Positions 37,123-46,499 are shown, counted from the stretch's first letter. The stretch is DNA of 64,000 nucleotides from Maribacter aquivivus (GCF_900142175.1 NZ_FQZX01000002.1:1109063-1173062); one strand, 5' to 3'. Notes: generated by a model not told the origin, from the sequence alone. Program-made: numbers and translations.

Positions 37123-38436
37123 TTAGTTTTTCAAATATTTCTTGTAATCGTTTACTTTAATATTTGCCTTTAAATCATGAAGAAGATTGTAAAGACCAAA
37201 AAAGGTACGGTTCATATACAAAAAGTGCTTTGAACCTCTATTACCGTTCATTTTTCTTATTTGCTTATCTGAAGAAAATTGTTCTCCTAACGCCGCAATT
37301 TTACTCCAAAACACCTCATCGCCAAAATCAAAATCTTCATTGTGAAATGGTGATGTAAATAAACTTAACAATTGATGAAATATCGATTTGAAAAATAATA
37401 TTTCTTCTGGTGTATCTGTAGTCATCAGTATTTCAAGCTCATATAGCTTTTCTGTAAACTTCTCATCATCTGAAATCACCTCTGGTCTTGCCAATTCAAA
37501 ATACGGGACATAAAAGGAATCTGGCACCTCTTTAATACATCCAAAGTCAATAGCAATAAGCTCTTCATTACCATTCACCAAGAAATTACCAGGGTGTGGA
37601 TCGGCATGAACTTTTCTCAACCCATGAATTTGAAACATATAGAAATCCCATAATGCTTGACCCAATTTATCTCCGGTAGCTTGAGAAAAACCAGTTTTTG
37701 TAAATTCGCTTAAATGCTTACCCGTCATCCAGTCCATCGTAATAATACGCGCACTTGATAGCTCTGTGTAATACGTTGGAAAATTGATATTCGGTATTAC
37801 CGCACATGCTTCTGTAATCTCTTTACTTTGCGCTACTTCTAATATATAATCTGTCTCTTCAATTAATTTATTTTCAACTTCCTTGAAATATTTATCTGAA
37901 TCTTTTCCTTTAAGATTGAACATACGAATTGCAATAGGCTTCACAATTGCCAAATCGCTACTTATACTTTGCGCTACACCTGGGTACTGAATTTTTACCG
38001 CTAAGTTTTTACCATCTTTAGTAGCTTTATGCACTTGCCCAATACTAGCTGCGTTTATAGAATCTTTATCAAAAGTGTCAAAAACCTCTTCTGGATACTT
38101 ATCTAAATATTTTTTAAATGTTTTTCTAACCAGCGGCGCAGATAATGGGGGAACCGAAAATTGAGATAATGAAAACTTCTCTACATAGGCATTAGGCAGT
38201 AGATTCTTTTCCATACTTAACATCTGGGCAACTTTAAGAGCACTACCCTTCAAAGATTTTAATCCGTCATATATATCTGCAGCATTATCTTCGTTCAACT
38301 CATCTTTTGTAGTGTCTGGATTGATAATTTTTTTACCCAAATACTTGGCATAATTACCACCAATTTTAGCTCCGGTTTTCACAAGCTTGCTTGCACGCTC
38401 TATTTTTCCGGTAGGTATCTTATCAAGTGTTTTCAA
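37123..38436 (-). CDS. ABC1/UbiB (AarF) family atypical kinase
   Basis: This 437-residue protein has the ABC1/UbiB hallmarks: the KxGQ-like SLKGSALKVAQMLSME helix near residue 57, the Ala-rich loop INAASIGQVHKA near residue 127 with KIQYPGV, and the catalytic HADPHPGNFLVN plus metal-binding IDFGCIKEV near residues 278-300. UbiB proteins are linked to quinone and isoprenoid-lipid metabolism. The first gene of this minus-strand pair is the TetR-like regulator, 15 bases upstream. Confidence 0.92.
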   Translation of the reverse strand: MKTLDKIPTGKIERASKLVKTGAKIGGNYAKYLGKKIINPDTTKDELNEDNAADIYDGLKSLKGSALKVAQMLSMEKNLLPNAYVEKFSLSQFSVPPLSAPLVRKTFKKYLDKYPEEVFDTFDKDSINAASIGQVHKATKDGKNLAVKIQYPGVAQSISSDLAIVKPIAIRMFNLKGKDSDKYFKEVENKLIEETDYILEVAQSKEITEACAVIPNINFPTYYTELSSARIITMDWMTGKHLSEFTKTGFSQATGDKLGQALWDFYMFQIHGLRKVHADPHPGNFLVNGNEELIAIDFGCIKEVPDSFYVPYFELARPEVISDDEKFTEKLYELEILMTTDTPEEILFFKSIFHQLLSLFTSPFHNEDFDFGDEVFWSKIAALGEQFSSDKQIRKMNGNRGSKHFLYMNRTFFGLYNLLHDLKANIKVNDYKKYLKN

Positions 38437-38451
38437 ATCGTAGGGGTTAGA

Positions 38452-39105
38452 TTAAGCAAAGGTTTCTTTGTACAGAAATTTCCCAAAGTCTAGAATATTC
38501 TCTAGAGGAGTGTTATCAAATACATCGAAAATGGTATTAACAGATTTTTCAATTGCAACATCTGTTTTTTCAAATGCCGCAGAATCATCAGATTTCCAAA
38601 AATTCATTAAAAACATAGTCTGTAACCATGCTCCTTCTGAAAACAATTGCGGATTGTGTTTCGTAATTTTTGAACTCTTATTCGCATTACCATCTGCAAT
38701 CAAGCCTTTAGAAAACTCTTTTATATTTTTTCTAAGTCCTTTTAATTGTTCCAAATTTTTAAACGGACCAGAAGAGCTATCCATTATAAATAAAACATAG
38801 CTTCTATTCAATGTCAATACTTCAAAGAAAGTATAGAAAAACGTAAGCATCTTATCTCTATTCGTAAACTCTTGATACTCCTTATTTTTCTCTATTACAC
38901 TAACTGTATTTGTATAAAAAGTATCCCAAATGCCTTTCTTGATAGCATCTATAGATCCAAAATGGAGATAAAAATCTGATTCTTCAATAGCATTTACTTT
39001 ACAAAACTTATAAACCGTTTTAGGTACTTGTTCGTTTTCTAAAACGTAGTCCATAAACATTGTAATAATCGTCTCTTTCGTTACTTTTTTAGCTTTTGTG
39101 GCCAT
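38452..39105 (-). CDS. TetR-like transcriptional regulator
   Basis: This 217-residue, all-helical protein has an N-terminal DNA-binding region (residues 10-60) reading KETIITMFMDYVLENEQVPKT and ESDFYLHFGSIDAIKKGIW (quoted in part), resembling the TetR helix-turn-helix with the usual FYxHF turn. The rest is a ligand or dimerisation domain of the bacteroidotal TetR C-terminal type. It is 15 bases upstream of the UbiB-family kinase gene, so it may control or cooperate with that gene (inference). The ligand is unknown. Confidence 0.78.
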   Translation of the reverse strand: MATKAKKVTKETIITMFMDYVLENEQVPKTVYKFCKVNAIEESDFYLHFGSIDAIKKGIWDTFYTNTVSVIEKNKEYQEFTNRDKMLTFFYTFFEVLTLNRSYVLFIMDSSSGPFKNLEQLKGLRKNIKEFSKGLIADGNANKSSKITKHNPQLFSEGAWLQTMFLMNFWKSDDSAAFEKTDVAIEKSVNTIFDVFDNTPLENILDFGKFLYKETFA

Positions 39106-39182
39106 ATCGAATTATTTTTATATAAGGTACGATGCAGATTTCATAGTTAGCCGTTTTCATAGAACATTAGCTTTTATTTAGC

Positions 39183-39213
39183 AAAAACGTGCTATTTAAA
39201 AATAGCACGTTTT
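39183..39213. repeat. Symmetric hairpin with stem AAAACGTGCTATT
   Basis: The 13-bp stem 39183-39195 pairs with 39200/39201-39213, with A- and T-runs at its outer ends. It sits between two divergent genes, where no terminator is needed for either. Confidence 0.6.
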
Positions 39214-39366
39214 CAAAACAACCTAACCAATAAATAATCAACATGTGATTATGCTTAAAATTCTTTCTCATAGCACTTTTTCATAATCACACTACAAATA
39301 TACATTATGTTTAACTTTTTTCAATATTTCATAAACAAAAATATTTGTTAAACTTTTAAAGGCAGT

Positions 39367-39398
39367 AAACTGTCAGTTTGTCACAATAAGCTATTGTG
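39367..39398 (+). promoter_or_regulatory. Candidate heat-shock operator upstream of htpG
   Basis: Two adjacent palindromes are present: AAACTG-T-CAGTTT (39367-39379) and CACAATA-AGC-TATTGTG (39382-39398). The stretch also contains a direct repeat TGTCA-N3-TGTCA at 39371-39383. It lies 78-109 bases before the htpG start. I see no CIRCE sequence. A regulatory role is inferred. Confidence 0.4.
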
Positions 39399-39475
39399 GT
39401 ATTTTTTTTGACCAATAGCAACGAACAATCATTATTAATAATGGCCGCACTAACTGTGGCATAAAAAATATAAAA

Positions 39476-41365
39476 ATGGCAACAGGTAAAATTAATGTGT
39501 CCGTAGACAACATTTTTCCACTGATCAAGAAGTTCTTGTACAGTGATCATGAAATTTTTCTAAGAGAGTTAATTTCAAATGCAACCGATGCAACCTTAAA
39601 AATGAAGCACTTGACCACTATTGGCGAGGCTAAGGTTGAATATGGCAACCCTATTATAGAGGTTAAAGTTGATAAAGAAGGAAAGAAACTGCATATCATT
39701 GACCAAGGTCTTGGTATGACAGAAGAAGAAGTTAAGAAGTATATTAACGAAGTGGCATTTTCTGGCGCTGAAGAGTTTTTGAATAAATATGAAGACTCTG
39801 CTAAAGATTCTGGAATCATTGGGCATTTCGGACTTGGATTTTATTCTGCGTTTATGGTTGCCCATAAAGTAGAGATTATCACTAAGAGCTATAAAGACGA
39901 GCCTGCTGTACAATGGTCTTGTGACGGTTCACCTGAGTTTATTATGGAACCAGCTGAAAAAGAAACTCGTGGTACAGAAATCATACTTCATATTGCAGAT
40001 GATTCTACAGAGTTCTTAGAAGATGGTAAAATAAACGAGCTTTTAAGCAAGTATAACAAGTTCATGCCTATTCCAATTAAGTTTGGAATGAAGACTGAAA
40101 CCTTACCAAAACCTGAAGGGGCAAAAGAAGAAGATCCTACACCTACGAAAGAGGTTGATAATATCATTAATAACCCAAACCCTGCGTGGACAAAACAACC
40201 AACGGATTTAAAGCCAGAAGACTATAAGAGTTTTTACAGAGAGCTTTACCCAATGCAGTTTGAAGAGCCTTTATTCCATATTCATTTAAATGTGGATTAT
40301 CCTTTTAACCTTACAGGTATTCTATATTTTCCAAAACTTTCTAACGATTTAAATCAGCAGAAAGATAAAATTCAATTATACCAAAATCAGGTATTCGTAA
40401 CTGACAATGTTGAAGGTATTGTACCAGAATTTTTAACCATGTTACGTGGTGTTATTGATTCTCCAGATATTCCTTTGAATGTATCTCGTTCATATCTACA
40501 GGCTGATGGTGCTGTGAAAAAAATATCTTCTTATATCACTAGAAAGGTTGCCGATAAAATGAACTCGTTGTTCAAAAATGATCGTGCAGAGTTTGAAGCG
40601 AAGTGGAACGATATTAAAATCGTTATTGAATACGGAATGCTTTCTGAAGATAAATTCTTTGACAAAGCAGATAAGTTTGCCCTTTACCCAACAGTAGATG
40701 GTTCTTACTTTACATTTGAAGAGTTACAAGAGAAAATAAAAGATACACAAACAGATAAAGACGGAAAAACAGTTATTCTTTACGCATCTGATAAAGAAGC
40801 GCAACACAGTTACATTGAAACTGCCAAGGCTAAAGGTTATGAAGTACTGTTATTAGATTCTCCTATTATTGGTCACTTAATGCAAAAGCTAGAAAGTTCT
40901 AAAGAGAATATTTCTTTTGCTCGTGTAGATGCTGATCATATTGACAAATTAATTCAGAAAGAAGAAACTCAAATCTCTAAATTATCTGATGAAGAAAAAG
41001 AGACTTTGAAGAAAGAATTGGAAGAAGCAATTACAGATAAGAGCTTTACCGTTCAATTAGAAGCTATGGATAGTGATTCTTCTCCGTTCACTATTACAGA
41101 GCCTGAGTTTATGCGTCGTATGAAAGAAATGCAGCAAACCGGCGGTGGCGGTGGTATGTTCGGTATGGGTTCTATGCCAGACATGTATAACCTGATAGTA
41201 AACACAAATCACCCATTGGTTAGCGAGTTTTTAAATACAAAGACAGCGAAGAAAAAAGAGCGATTGATCAATCAATCATTAGACTTGGCAAAGTTATCTA
41301 AAGGCTTACTTAAAGGTAAAGCTTTAACTGAGTTTATTAAACGTAGTTATGAGATGGTGAAGTAA
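39476..41365 (+). CDS. htpG: Molecular chaperone HtpG (Hsp90)
   Basis: This 629-residue Hsp90-family ATP-dependent chaperone is cytoplasmic. The N-terminal GHKL ATPase domain is intact: LISNATDATLKMKHL (helix with catalytic Glu in FLRELISNA), DQGLGMTEEE and GHFGLGFYSAFMVA. A charged linker lies at about residues 215-235 and the middle domain follows (YPFNLTGILYFPKL, NVSRSYLQADGAVKK). The C-terminal dimerisation domain ends the protein. A terminator follows 22 bases after the stop. No co-transcribed gene is visible. Confidence 0.97.
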   Translation: MATGKINVSVDNIFPLIKKFLYSDHEIFLRELISNATDATLKMKHLTTIGEAKVEYGNPIIEVKVDKEGKKLHIIDQGLGMTEEEVKKYINEVAFSGAEEFLNKYEDSAKDSGIIGHFGLGFYSAFMVAHKVEIITKSYKDEPAVQWSCDGSPEFIMEPAEKETRGTEIILHIADDSTEFLEDGKINELLSKYNKFMPIPIKFGMKTETLPKPEGAKEEDPTPTKEVDNIINNPNPAWTKQPTDLKPEDYKSFYRELYPMQFEEPLFHIHLNVDYPFNLTGILYFPKLSNDLNQQKDKIQLYQNQVFVTDNVEGIVPEFLTMLRGVIDSPDIPLNVSRSYLQADGAVKKISSYITRKVADKMNSLFKNDRAEFEAKWNDIKIVIEYGMLSEDKFFDKADKFALYPTVDGSYFTFEELQEKIKDTQTDKDGKTVILYASDKEAQHSYIETAKAKGYEVLLLDSPIIGHLMQKLESSKENISFARVDADHIDKLIQKEETQISKLSDEEKETLKKELEEAITDKSFTVQLEAMDSDSSPFTITEPEFMRRMKEMQQTGGGGGMFGMGSMPDMYNLIVNTNHPLVSEFLNTKTAKKKERLINQSLDLAKLSKGLLKGKALTEFIKRSYEMVK

Positions 41366-41386
41366 ATTCCATTTCTTATAATTTTG

Positions 41387-41420
41387 AAAAAGCCACTACA
41401 AAAAATGTAGTGGCTTTTTT
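41387..41420 (+). terminator. Intrinsic terminator after htpG
   Basis: AAAAAGCCACTACA (41387-41400) pairs with TGTAGTGGCTTTTTT (41406-41420) across a 5-base A loop. It works in both directions. Confidence 0.88.
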
Positions 41421-41460
41421 GTTAAATGTTGTTATCTTTCAGCAAAGAAACTTAGATTAA

Positions 41461-42870
41461 ATGAGCACTAACTACCGCAGCGTCAATTTCAAAAAGCTAC
41501 TTGATAAGTTACAACAAGAAAGTTGGCAATTAGAATTAATTATCTCTGGTTTTGCTATTTATGGTTTATTTGCTGCAAATGAACCTTTAGAATTAAAAGC
41601 TGCAGCAAGTTCTGTTACAGAATCGGATCAATTTGGAATACTATGGGCTGTTATTCTTATATGCTGTCAAATATTTACTTTTAACTTGGTCGTACATGTC
41701 CTATTAAGAGGACTATGGATAGGTGCCATAGGCTTAAGATATGTATCTGGTGATATTAATTATAAAACTCTTAATTATTCAGAAAAATTTACATCCTATT
41801 TAAAAAGAAAGGTTGGGTCTTTTGATCAATATATTGCCAACCTCGAAACCTATTGTAGTATCATTTTCGCAGCTTCATTTTTAATGATTTTCTATGTTAT
41901 CGGATTCTTTACCGTAACATTTAGTTTCGTTTTAATTACTCAAAGTTTCGAACTTCTTACTTTTCTTCCAAAATGGGCGATACGAACCATAATTATAGCA
42001 GTAGTAATACCTTTTGTCCTTTCATCGATAGTAGTTTTTATTGACTTTTTAGGTCAAGGATTTTTGAAAAAGAAAAAATGGACATCAACAATATATTTTC
42101 CAATATATTGGGTATTCAGCAAACTAACGCTATCCTTTCTATATCGGCCTTTAGCATATAATTTTTTAGATAACAAATTAGGAAAACGCTTAAGTATTAT
42201 AATACTACCTGTATATCTTATAATTGTTACTGTTTCTTCGTTACAATATCGAAATTCGAATTATGTGAATTCTACAAATGATTCTTCTGAATTTCAGATA
42301 TTAAGTGAGCACTATGATAATTTATCAATCGAAGAAGGGAAATTTATTAACACAGCCTCAATACCTTCAAAAATTATTGAAACTAAATACCTACCTGTTT
42401 TCTTAATATATAATGAAGAAATAGAAGATTTTATATTTGATAAAAACAACATCCTAAAACCTGAAGAAGACAAAAGAGGTTTTCAATCTTCATTAACTAT
42501 AGAATTTAAAAGAGGATTGAATGATGCTGCTGGAATAAAAGATTCATTAAATTTAAAAGAATATCTTAAAACAGTAAATGAAATTTACACTATTAAAATA
42601 GATTCAAACCAATACCAAAGTGATTTTATAATAAGCTCAAATACTAAAAAAAGATTAGGCTTTGAAACCTATTTAAATATTAAAAAGTTAGATGAGGGAA
42701 AACACATTTTAACCATAACAGGTCCTATTAAAGAGAATCCAATGATCCCAAAATCTAAGACCGTTGAGAAAATTTTAGCAACCATCCCTTTTTGGTACTT
42801 CCCAGAAAACAGAATCCCATCAATTAACCAACATAACGGTGAATTACAAGACACCGTGACAACCAACTAA
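41461..42870 (+). CDS. Unrecognised multi-pass membrane protein
   Basis: I do not recognise this 469-residue protein. Five hydrophobic segments are visible at about residues 26-42, 61-86, 130-160, 170-198 and 247-262. A polar, presumably extracytoplasmic C-terminal region of about 200 residues follows (FEIL..., many Asn, Lys and Glu). No catalytic motif, lipobox or known repeat is evident. It is monocistronic, between the htpG terminator and the MOSC gene. It is coding: long, on its own, with codon use like neighbouring genes. Confidence 0.7.
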   Translation: MSTNYRSVNFKKLLDKLQQESWQLELIISGFAIYGLFAANEPLELKAAASSVTESDQFGILWAVILICCQIFTFNLVVHVLLRGLWIGAIGLRYVSGDINYKTLNYSEKFTSYLKRKVGSFDQYIANLETYCSIIFAASFLMIFYVIGFFTVTFSFVLITQSFELLTFLPKWAIRTIIIAVVIPFVLSSIVVFIDFLGQGFLKKKKWTSTIYFPIYWVFSKLTLSFLYRPLAYNFLDNKLGKRLSIIILPVYLIIVTVSSLQYRNSNYVNSTNDSSEFQILSEHYDNLSIEEGKFINTASIPSKIIETKYLPVFLIYNEEIEDFIFDKNNILKPEEDKRGFQSSLTIEFKRGLNDAAGIKDSLNLKEYLKTVNEIYTIKIDSNQYQSDFIISSNTKKRLGFETYLNIKKLDEGKHILTITGPIKENPMIPKSKTVEKILATIPFWYFPENRIPSINQHNGELQDTVTTN

Positions 42871-43032
42871 GACAAATACGCAAACTACTGAATTTAGAAA
42901 TAAGCAAAAACAGACGAATAAATCATAGTTTACTAATAAATACACTACGTTTTCAACCGATTTAACAATAGTTTGGTCAACTTTAGTAAGACCCATTACT
43001 ATAATTACTAGTGCTTTTTTTATCTTCACCAT

Positions 43033-43668
43033 ATGAAGGTGATTTCAACAAACATAGGAGGCGCAGTTACTTTTGAATGGAATGGCGCTACAGAGCAAAC
43101 CGGTATCTTCAAATACCCTACTTCTAAAGGCTTATTTCTTACCAAAAATGATGTCAAAGATGACACTGTAATAGACCGTGTACACCATGGTGGAACCAAC
43201 AAAGCGTGTTATCTTTTCTCTGCCGACTACTATAATTATTGGAAAAACCTTTACCCAGATTTAGAATGGGATTGGGGCATGTTCGGTGAAAACCTAACTG
43301 TTGAAGGGCTTGATGAATCTAAAATACGTGTTGGCGATATTTATAAAATCGGTAATGCTCTTGTGCAAGTTTCTCAGCCACGTGAGCCTTGCTATAAACT
43401 AGGCATCCGTTTTGGTACACAAAAAATACTTAAAGAATTTATTACCCATAATCACCCAGGTACCTACGTGAAAGTTCTTGAAGAAGGTCTTGTATCCGCT
43501 GGTGATGAATTTACATTAATAGAACAATCTAAAAATCCATTTACCTCTCAACAATTTTATGAATTGATGTTCGCAAAAGAAAAATCTAAAGATTTGCTTG
43601 AACTGTTCATGACCAACGAAGCTGTACCGCAATATAAAAAGGACAGGTTCAAGAAATACCTATCATAA
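43033..43668 (+). CDS. MOSC domain protein (YiiM-like)
   Basis: This 211-residue MOSC (molybdenum cofactor sulfurase C-terminal) domain protein has HHGGTNKACYLFSADYY near residue 53 and MFGENLTVEGLDESKIRVGD (core quoted). The metal- and sulfur-handling cysteine lies in QPREPCYKLGIRFG near residue 118. The YiiM branch is implicated in molybdenum-dependent N-hydroxylated-compound reduction. Here the role is only family-level. It is followed after 17 bases by the DUF885 gene. Confidence 0.88.
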   Translation: MKVISTNIGGAVTFEWNGATEQTGIFKYPTSKGLFLTKNDVKDDTVIDRVHHGGTNKACYLFSADYYNYWKNLYPDLEWDWGMFGENLTVEGLDESKIRVGDIYKIGNALVQVSQPREPCYKLGIRFGTQKILKEFITHNHPGTYVKVLEEGLVSAGDEFTLIEQSKNPFTSQQFYELMFAKEKSKDLLELFMTNEAVPQYKKDRFKKYLS

Positions 43669-43685
43669 TTATAATACTCAATTTA

Positions 43686-45479
43686 ATGAAAAAGCTAATT
43701 ATACTACTTGCCCTTACTACTGGGCTACATACTCAAGCTCAACTAACGACGAATGCAGAGGTCATTACCAACCCCACCATACACAATATTGGCTTCATCA
43801 CGCTATTGGCACATTATTATGATGACGGATTAAAATTGAATCCGTTAGCAGCAACTTTTCAAGGTAACAATAAATACAACGACACCTTGCCAAATTTTCT
43901 TTCTGATAGTTACAAGAAAGAACTAATAAATTACTACACCAAGTATTTAGAAAAAGTAGAAAAATTTGACAATGTGCAACTTTCAGAAAGTGAACTCATG
44001 TCTAAAGCTATTTTAAAATGGGAATGTGAGGTTAATTTAGAAGGTCTTGCTTTTGAGCAGTATACTCCTATAGATCAAATGTGGTCTATGAATTTAATGA
44101 TGGGGCAATTAGCTGGTGGAACAAGCGCACAACCCTTTAAGACTCCCGAAGATTATGTAAACTGGAGCAAGCGTTTAGAAGATTATGAAATTTGGTTACA
44201 CTCCGCCAAATCTAAAATGCAAGAAGGTATAAAAGTCAAAAATGTACTTCCAAAATCTCTTATAAAAAAAGTATTACCTCAACTGGCAAGTGTAGCTAAC
44301 ACGGAACTTGAAGACAACTTATTCTACAGTCCGATTAAAAACTTCCCTGCCGATTTTTCTGATTCTGATAAATTAAGGTTGACCAAAGTGTACACTGAAG
44401 TCATTACCAATAAAATAATTCCGGCTTATAAAGAACTACATGACTTTATGGCTACCGAATATTTAAATGCGGGTAGAGCATCTAGCGGAACACAAGATAT
44501 ACCAGATGGTGATGCTTACTATGCTCACCAAATTAAGTTGTATACTACAACTAATATGACGGCTGCAGAGATTCACGAAATAGGATTAAAAGAAGTGGCT
44601 AGAATTAGTGCTGAAATGGAAGCTGTTAAAAAACAGGTTGGGTTTAAAGGTGACTTAAAAGCATTCTTCACAGAAGTACGTAACAAAAAAGAATTAATGC
44701 CTTTTAAAGACCCGCAAGAGGTTATAGATAATTTTAATGCTATCCATAAAAGAATGATGCCTAAGGTAAATGCCTTATTTAGCAAACAGCCTAAAACTCC
44801 TTTTGAGGTAAGACGTACAGAGGTTTTCAGAGAAGCTTCTGCTAGTGCAGAATATAACCCCGGTTCTTTAGATGGTACCAGACCTGGTATTTTTTATGTT
44901 CCTATACCAGATGTATTATCATACAACACCTATTCTGATGAAGATTTATTCTTGCATGAAGCAATTCCTGGTCATCACTTTCAAATTTCACTTACACAAG
45001 AAAATGAAAACCTACCACAATTTAGAAAAACTCTTTGGTATAGTGCTTATGGTGAAGGTTGGGCATTGTACACAGAATCTTTAGGTAAAGAATTAGGTCT
45101 TTATACCAATCCATATCAGTATTTTGGAATGCTTGGAGCAGAAATGCACCGTGCCGTTCGTTTGGTTGTTGATACCGGTTTACATTCTAAAGGCTGGTCT
45201 AGAGAGAAAGCAATACAGTATTCTTTAGATAATGAAGCAGAATCTGAAGCTAGCATTACTGCAGAAATTGAAAGATATATGGCAAACCCTGGGCAGGCTT
45301 TATCCTATAAGATAGGTCAGCTTAAAATTATGGAACTTCGTGCTAAAGCCGAAGCTAACCTTGGTAAAGATTTTGATATTAAGGTGTTTCACGAAAAAGT
45401 ACTGGAAGTAGGTTGTGTACCGTTAGCGCTACTTGAAGAAAAAATAATGAATTGGATTTCAGCGAACACAAAAGCTTAA
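43686..45479 (+). CDS. DUF885 family secreted metallohydrolase
   Basis: This 597-residue secreted protein has a signal peptide (residues 1-18, IILLALTTGLHTQAQ). It belongs to DUF885, a family distantly related to M2/M3-type metallopeptidases. The zinc motif is LHEAIPGHHFQIS near residue 423 (HExxxxHH-type), and the following WYSAYGEGWALYTESLGKE carries the conserved downstream Glu. The length fits the family. It is probably a periplasmic peptidase; the substrate is unknown. It lies 17 bases after MOSC and 22 before the DoxX-like gene. Confidence 0.85.
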   Translation: MKKLIILLALTTGLHTQAQLTTNAEVITNPTIHNIGFITLLAHYYDDGLKLNPLAATFQGNNKYNDTLPNFLSDSYKKELINYYTKYLEKVEKFDNVQLSESELMSKAILKWECEVNLEGLAFEQYTPIDQMWSMNLMMGQLAGGTSAQPFKTPEDYVNWSKRLEDYEIWLHSAKSKMQEGIKVKNVLPKSLIKKVLPQLASVANTELEDNLFYSPIKNFPADFSDSDKLRLTKVYTEVITNKIIPAYKELHDFMATEYLNAGRASSGTQDIPDGDAYYAHQIKLYTTTNMTAAEIHEIGLKEVARISAEMEAVKKQVGFKGDLKAFFTEVRNKKELMPFKDPQEVIDNFNAIHKRMMPKVNALFSKQPKTPFEVRRTEVFREASASAEYNPGSLDGTRPGIFYVPIPDVLSYNTYSDEDLFLHEAIPGHHFQISLTQENENLPQFRKTLWYSAYGEGWALYTESLGKELGLYTNPYQYFGMLGAEMHRAVRLVVDTGLHSKGWSREKAIQYSLDNEAESEASITAEIERYMANPGQALSYKIGQLKIMELRAKAEANLGKDFDIKVFHEKVLEVGCVPLALLEEKIMNWISANTKA

Positions 45480-45501
45480 ACCTAAAACCTTAAAATTTTG
45501 T

Positions 45502-45861
45502 ATGACTTATCCGTGGCACTTATTTTTAATGGGCGCAATCTACATTATTGCGGGTATTATGCATTTTATAAAACCTAAGGTATATCTTAGAATTATGCCT
45601 CGCTACCTTCCTTTTCACAAACCTTTGGTTTTACTAAGTGGTGTGGCTGAGATTTTATTAGGTATTGGTCTGTTTTTTAAAGAAACAAAAAACCTTTCCA
45701 TTTATGGTATTATAGCAATGCTTGCTGTATTCTTATTAGTTCACTTTTATATGTTGTCAAGTAACAAAGCAAGTACCGGTTTTCCTAAATGGCTACTTTT
45801 ATTAAGATTGCCAATACAGTTTGCATTAATGTATTGGGCTTTTATCTACTTAAAAGTATAG
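45502..45861 (+). CDS. DoxX-like four-helix membrane protein
   Basis: This 119-residue protein has four predicted membrane helices: residues 5-22, 44-62, 70-88 and 96-115. The first helix motif AIYIIAGIMHFIKPK and the second LLSGVAEILLGIGL match the DoxX family (DoxD/DoxX-like). Members have been linked to redox or quinone-related functions, but the role here is unknown. It is last of the MOSC - DUF885 - DoxX run on the plus strand. Confidence 0.75.
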   Translation: MTYPWHLFLMGAIYIIAGIMHFIKPKVYLRIMPRYLPFHKPLVLLSGVAEILLGIGLFFKETKNLSIYGIIAMLAVFLLVHFYMLSSNKASTGFPKWLLLLRLPIQFALMYWAFIYLKV

Positions 45862-45893
45862 CAAAAAAAAAAAGGGGACGCTCCCGTCCCCTT
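45861..45893. terminator. Bidirectional intrinsic terminator
   Basis: Stem GGGGACG (45874-45880) with CGTCCCC (45885-45891) is preceded by an A-run, so the minus-strand side has a long U-tract for the gene at 45915-46499. Confidence 0.85.
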
Positions 45894-45914
45894 CTTAAAT
45901 CAACTTAAATCAAC

Positions 45915-46499
45915 TTAATTAACAACAAACTCTTCAGTATATGTTTTACCAGCTGACTTCACTGTTACAGTGTAAGTACCTGGAAAAGCATCTGTGAAAT
46001 TGAATGCTTTCTCAACAATCAACTCATCTGCTACTTCTTGTGTAAATACTGTTCTACTTTCTGTATCGTAAATCTTGATAGACATGTCTGCTCTATCTAA
46101 ATTTAAATAGTTCATGAAGATCATGTTATCAGTCTTTCTAAAGAAAGGCTTGATCTCTTCATCAGATTCTACGATTTTCAAATTATCGTTTTCTAAAACG
46201 ATTGTATATGAATATGCTGTCATATAATCATCAGCAGATAAGAAGTATACTCCATCTACCAAATCTTTAAGATTTAATTTCTTGCTAAACTGACCTTCGG
46301 TCATTTTTTCTGAATAAATAACATTTAAATCAGAATCCATTAACTTAACCTGTACACCATTAATAGATGCATCCATTGTCAAAACCACACTCTTGGCTTT
46401 ACCTGTAGATAATAGGTTTAATTTTGGCTCTCTTGCCATGCCTGCTACTGTAGCTAACATAAAGGCAACAACTGTTGTGAATTTTACTAGGTTTTTCAT
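45915..46499 (-). CDS. Secreted protein of unknown function
   Basis: This 194-residue exported protein has a signal peptide (residues 1-22, FTTVVAFMLATVAGMAR). The rest is beta-rich, with two similar halves around NGVQVKLMDSDLNVIYSE and DMSIKIYDTESRTVFTQE (cores quoted), each followed by a GxYxFxx turn (VDGVYFLS and FPGTYTVTV). They resemble immunoglobulin-like or T9SS-style beta-sandwich units. I do not recognise a family. It is transcribed divergently from the AraC gene and has its own -7 element and terminator. Confidence 0.65.
   Translation of the reverse strand: MKNLVKFTTVVAFMLATVAGMAREPKLNLLSTGKAKSVVLTMDASINGVQVKLMDSDLNVIYSEKMTEGQFSKKLNLKDLVDGVYFLSADDYMTAYSYTIVLENDNLKIVESDEEIKPFFRKTDNMIFMNYLNLDRADMSIKIYDTESRTVFTQEVADELIVEKAFNFTDAFPGTYTVTVKSAGKTYTEEFVVN

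Larger units (their letters stand above)
39106..39475. other. 370-base divergent intergenic region between tetR-like gene and htpG
   Basis: No gene is seen. It holds a symmetric hairpin at 39183-39213 and, close to htpG, two adjacent palindromes at 39367-39379 and 39382-39398, detailed separately. Confidence 0.6.

Noticed and set aside
39106..39475. CIRCE-like heat-shock operator before htpG
   Set aside because: The consensus TTAGCACTC-N9-GAGTGCTAA is not present; the palindromes there are different sequences.
42844..43032. Possible small minus-strand gene of 62 residues in the gap before MOSC
   Set aside because: It overlaps the end of the unknown membrane protein gene, is a hydrophobic low-complexity frame with no family resemblance and lacks a promoter.
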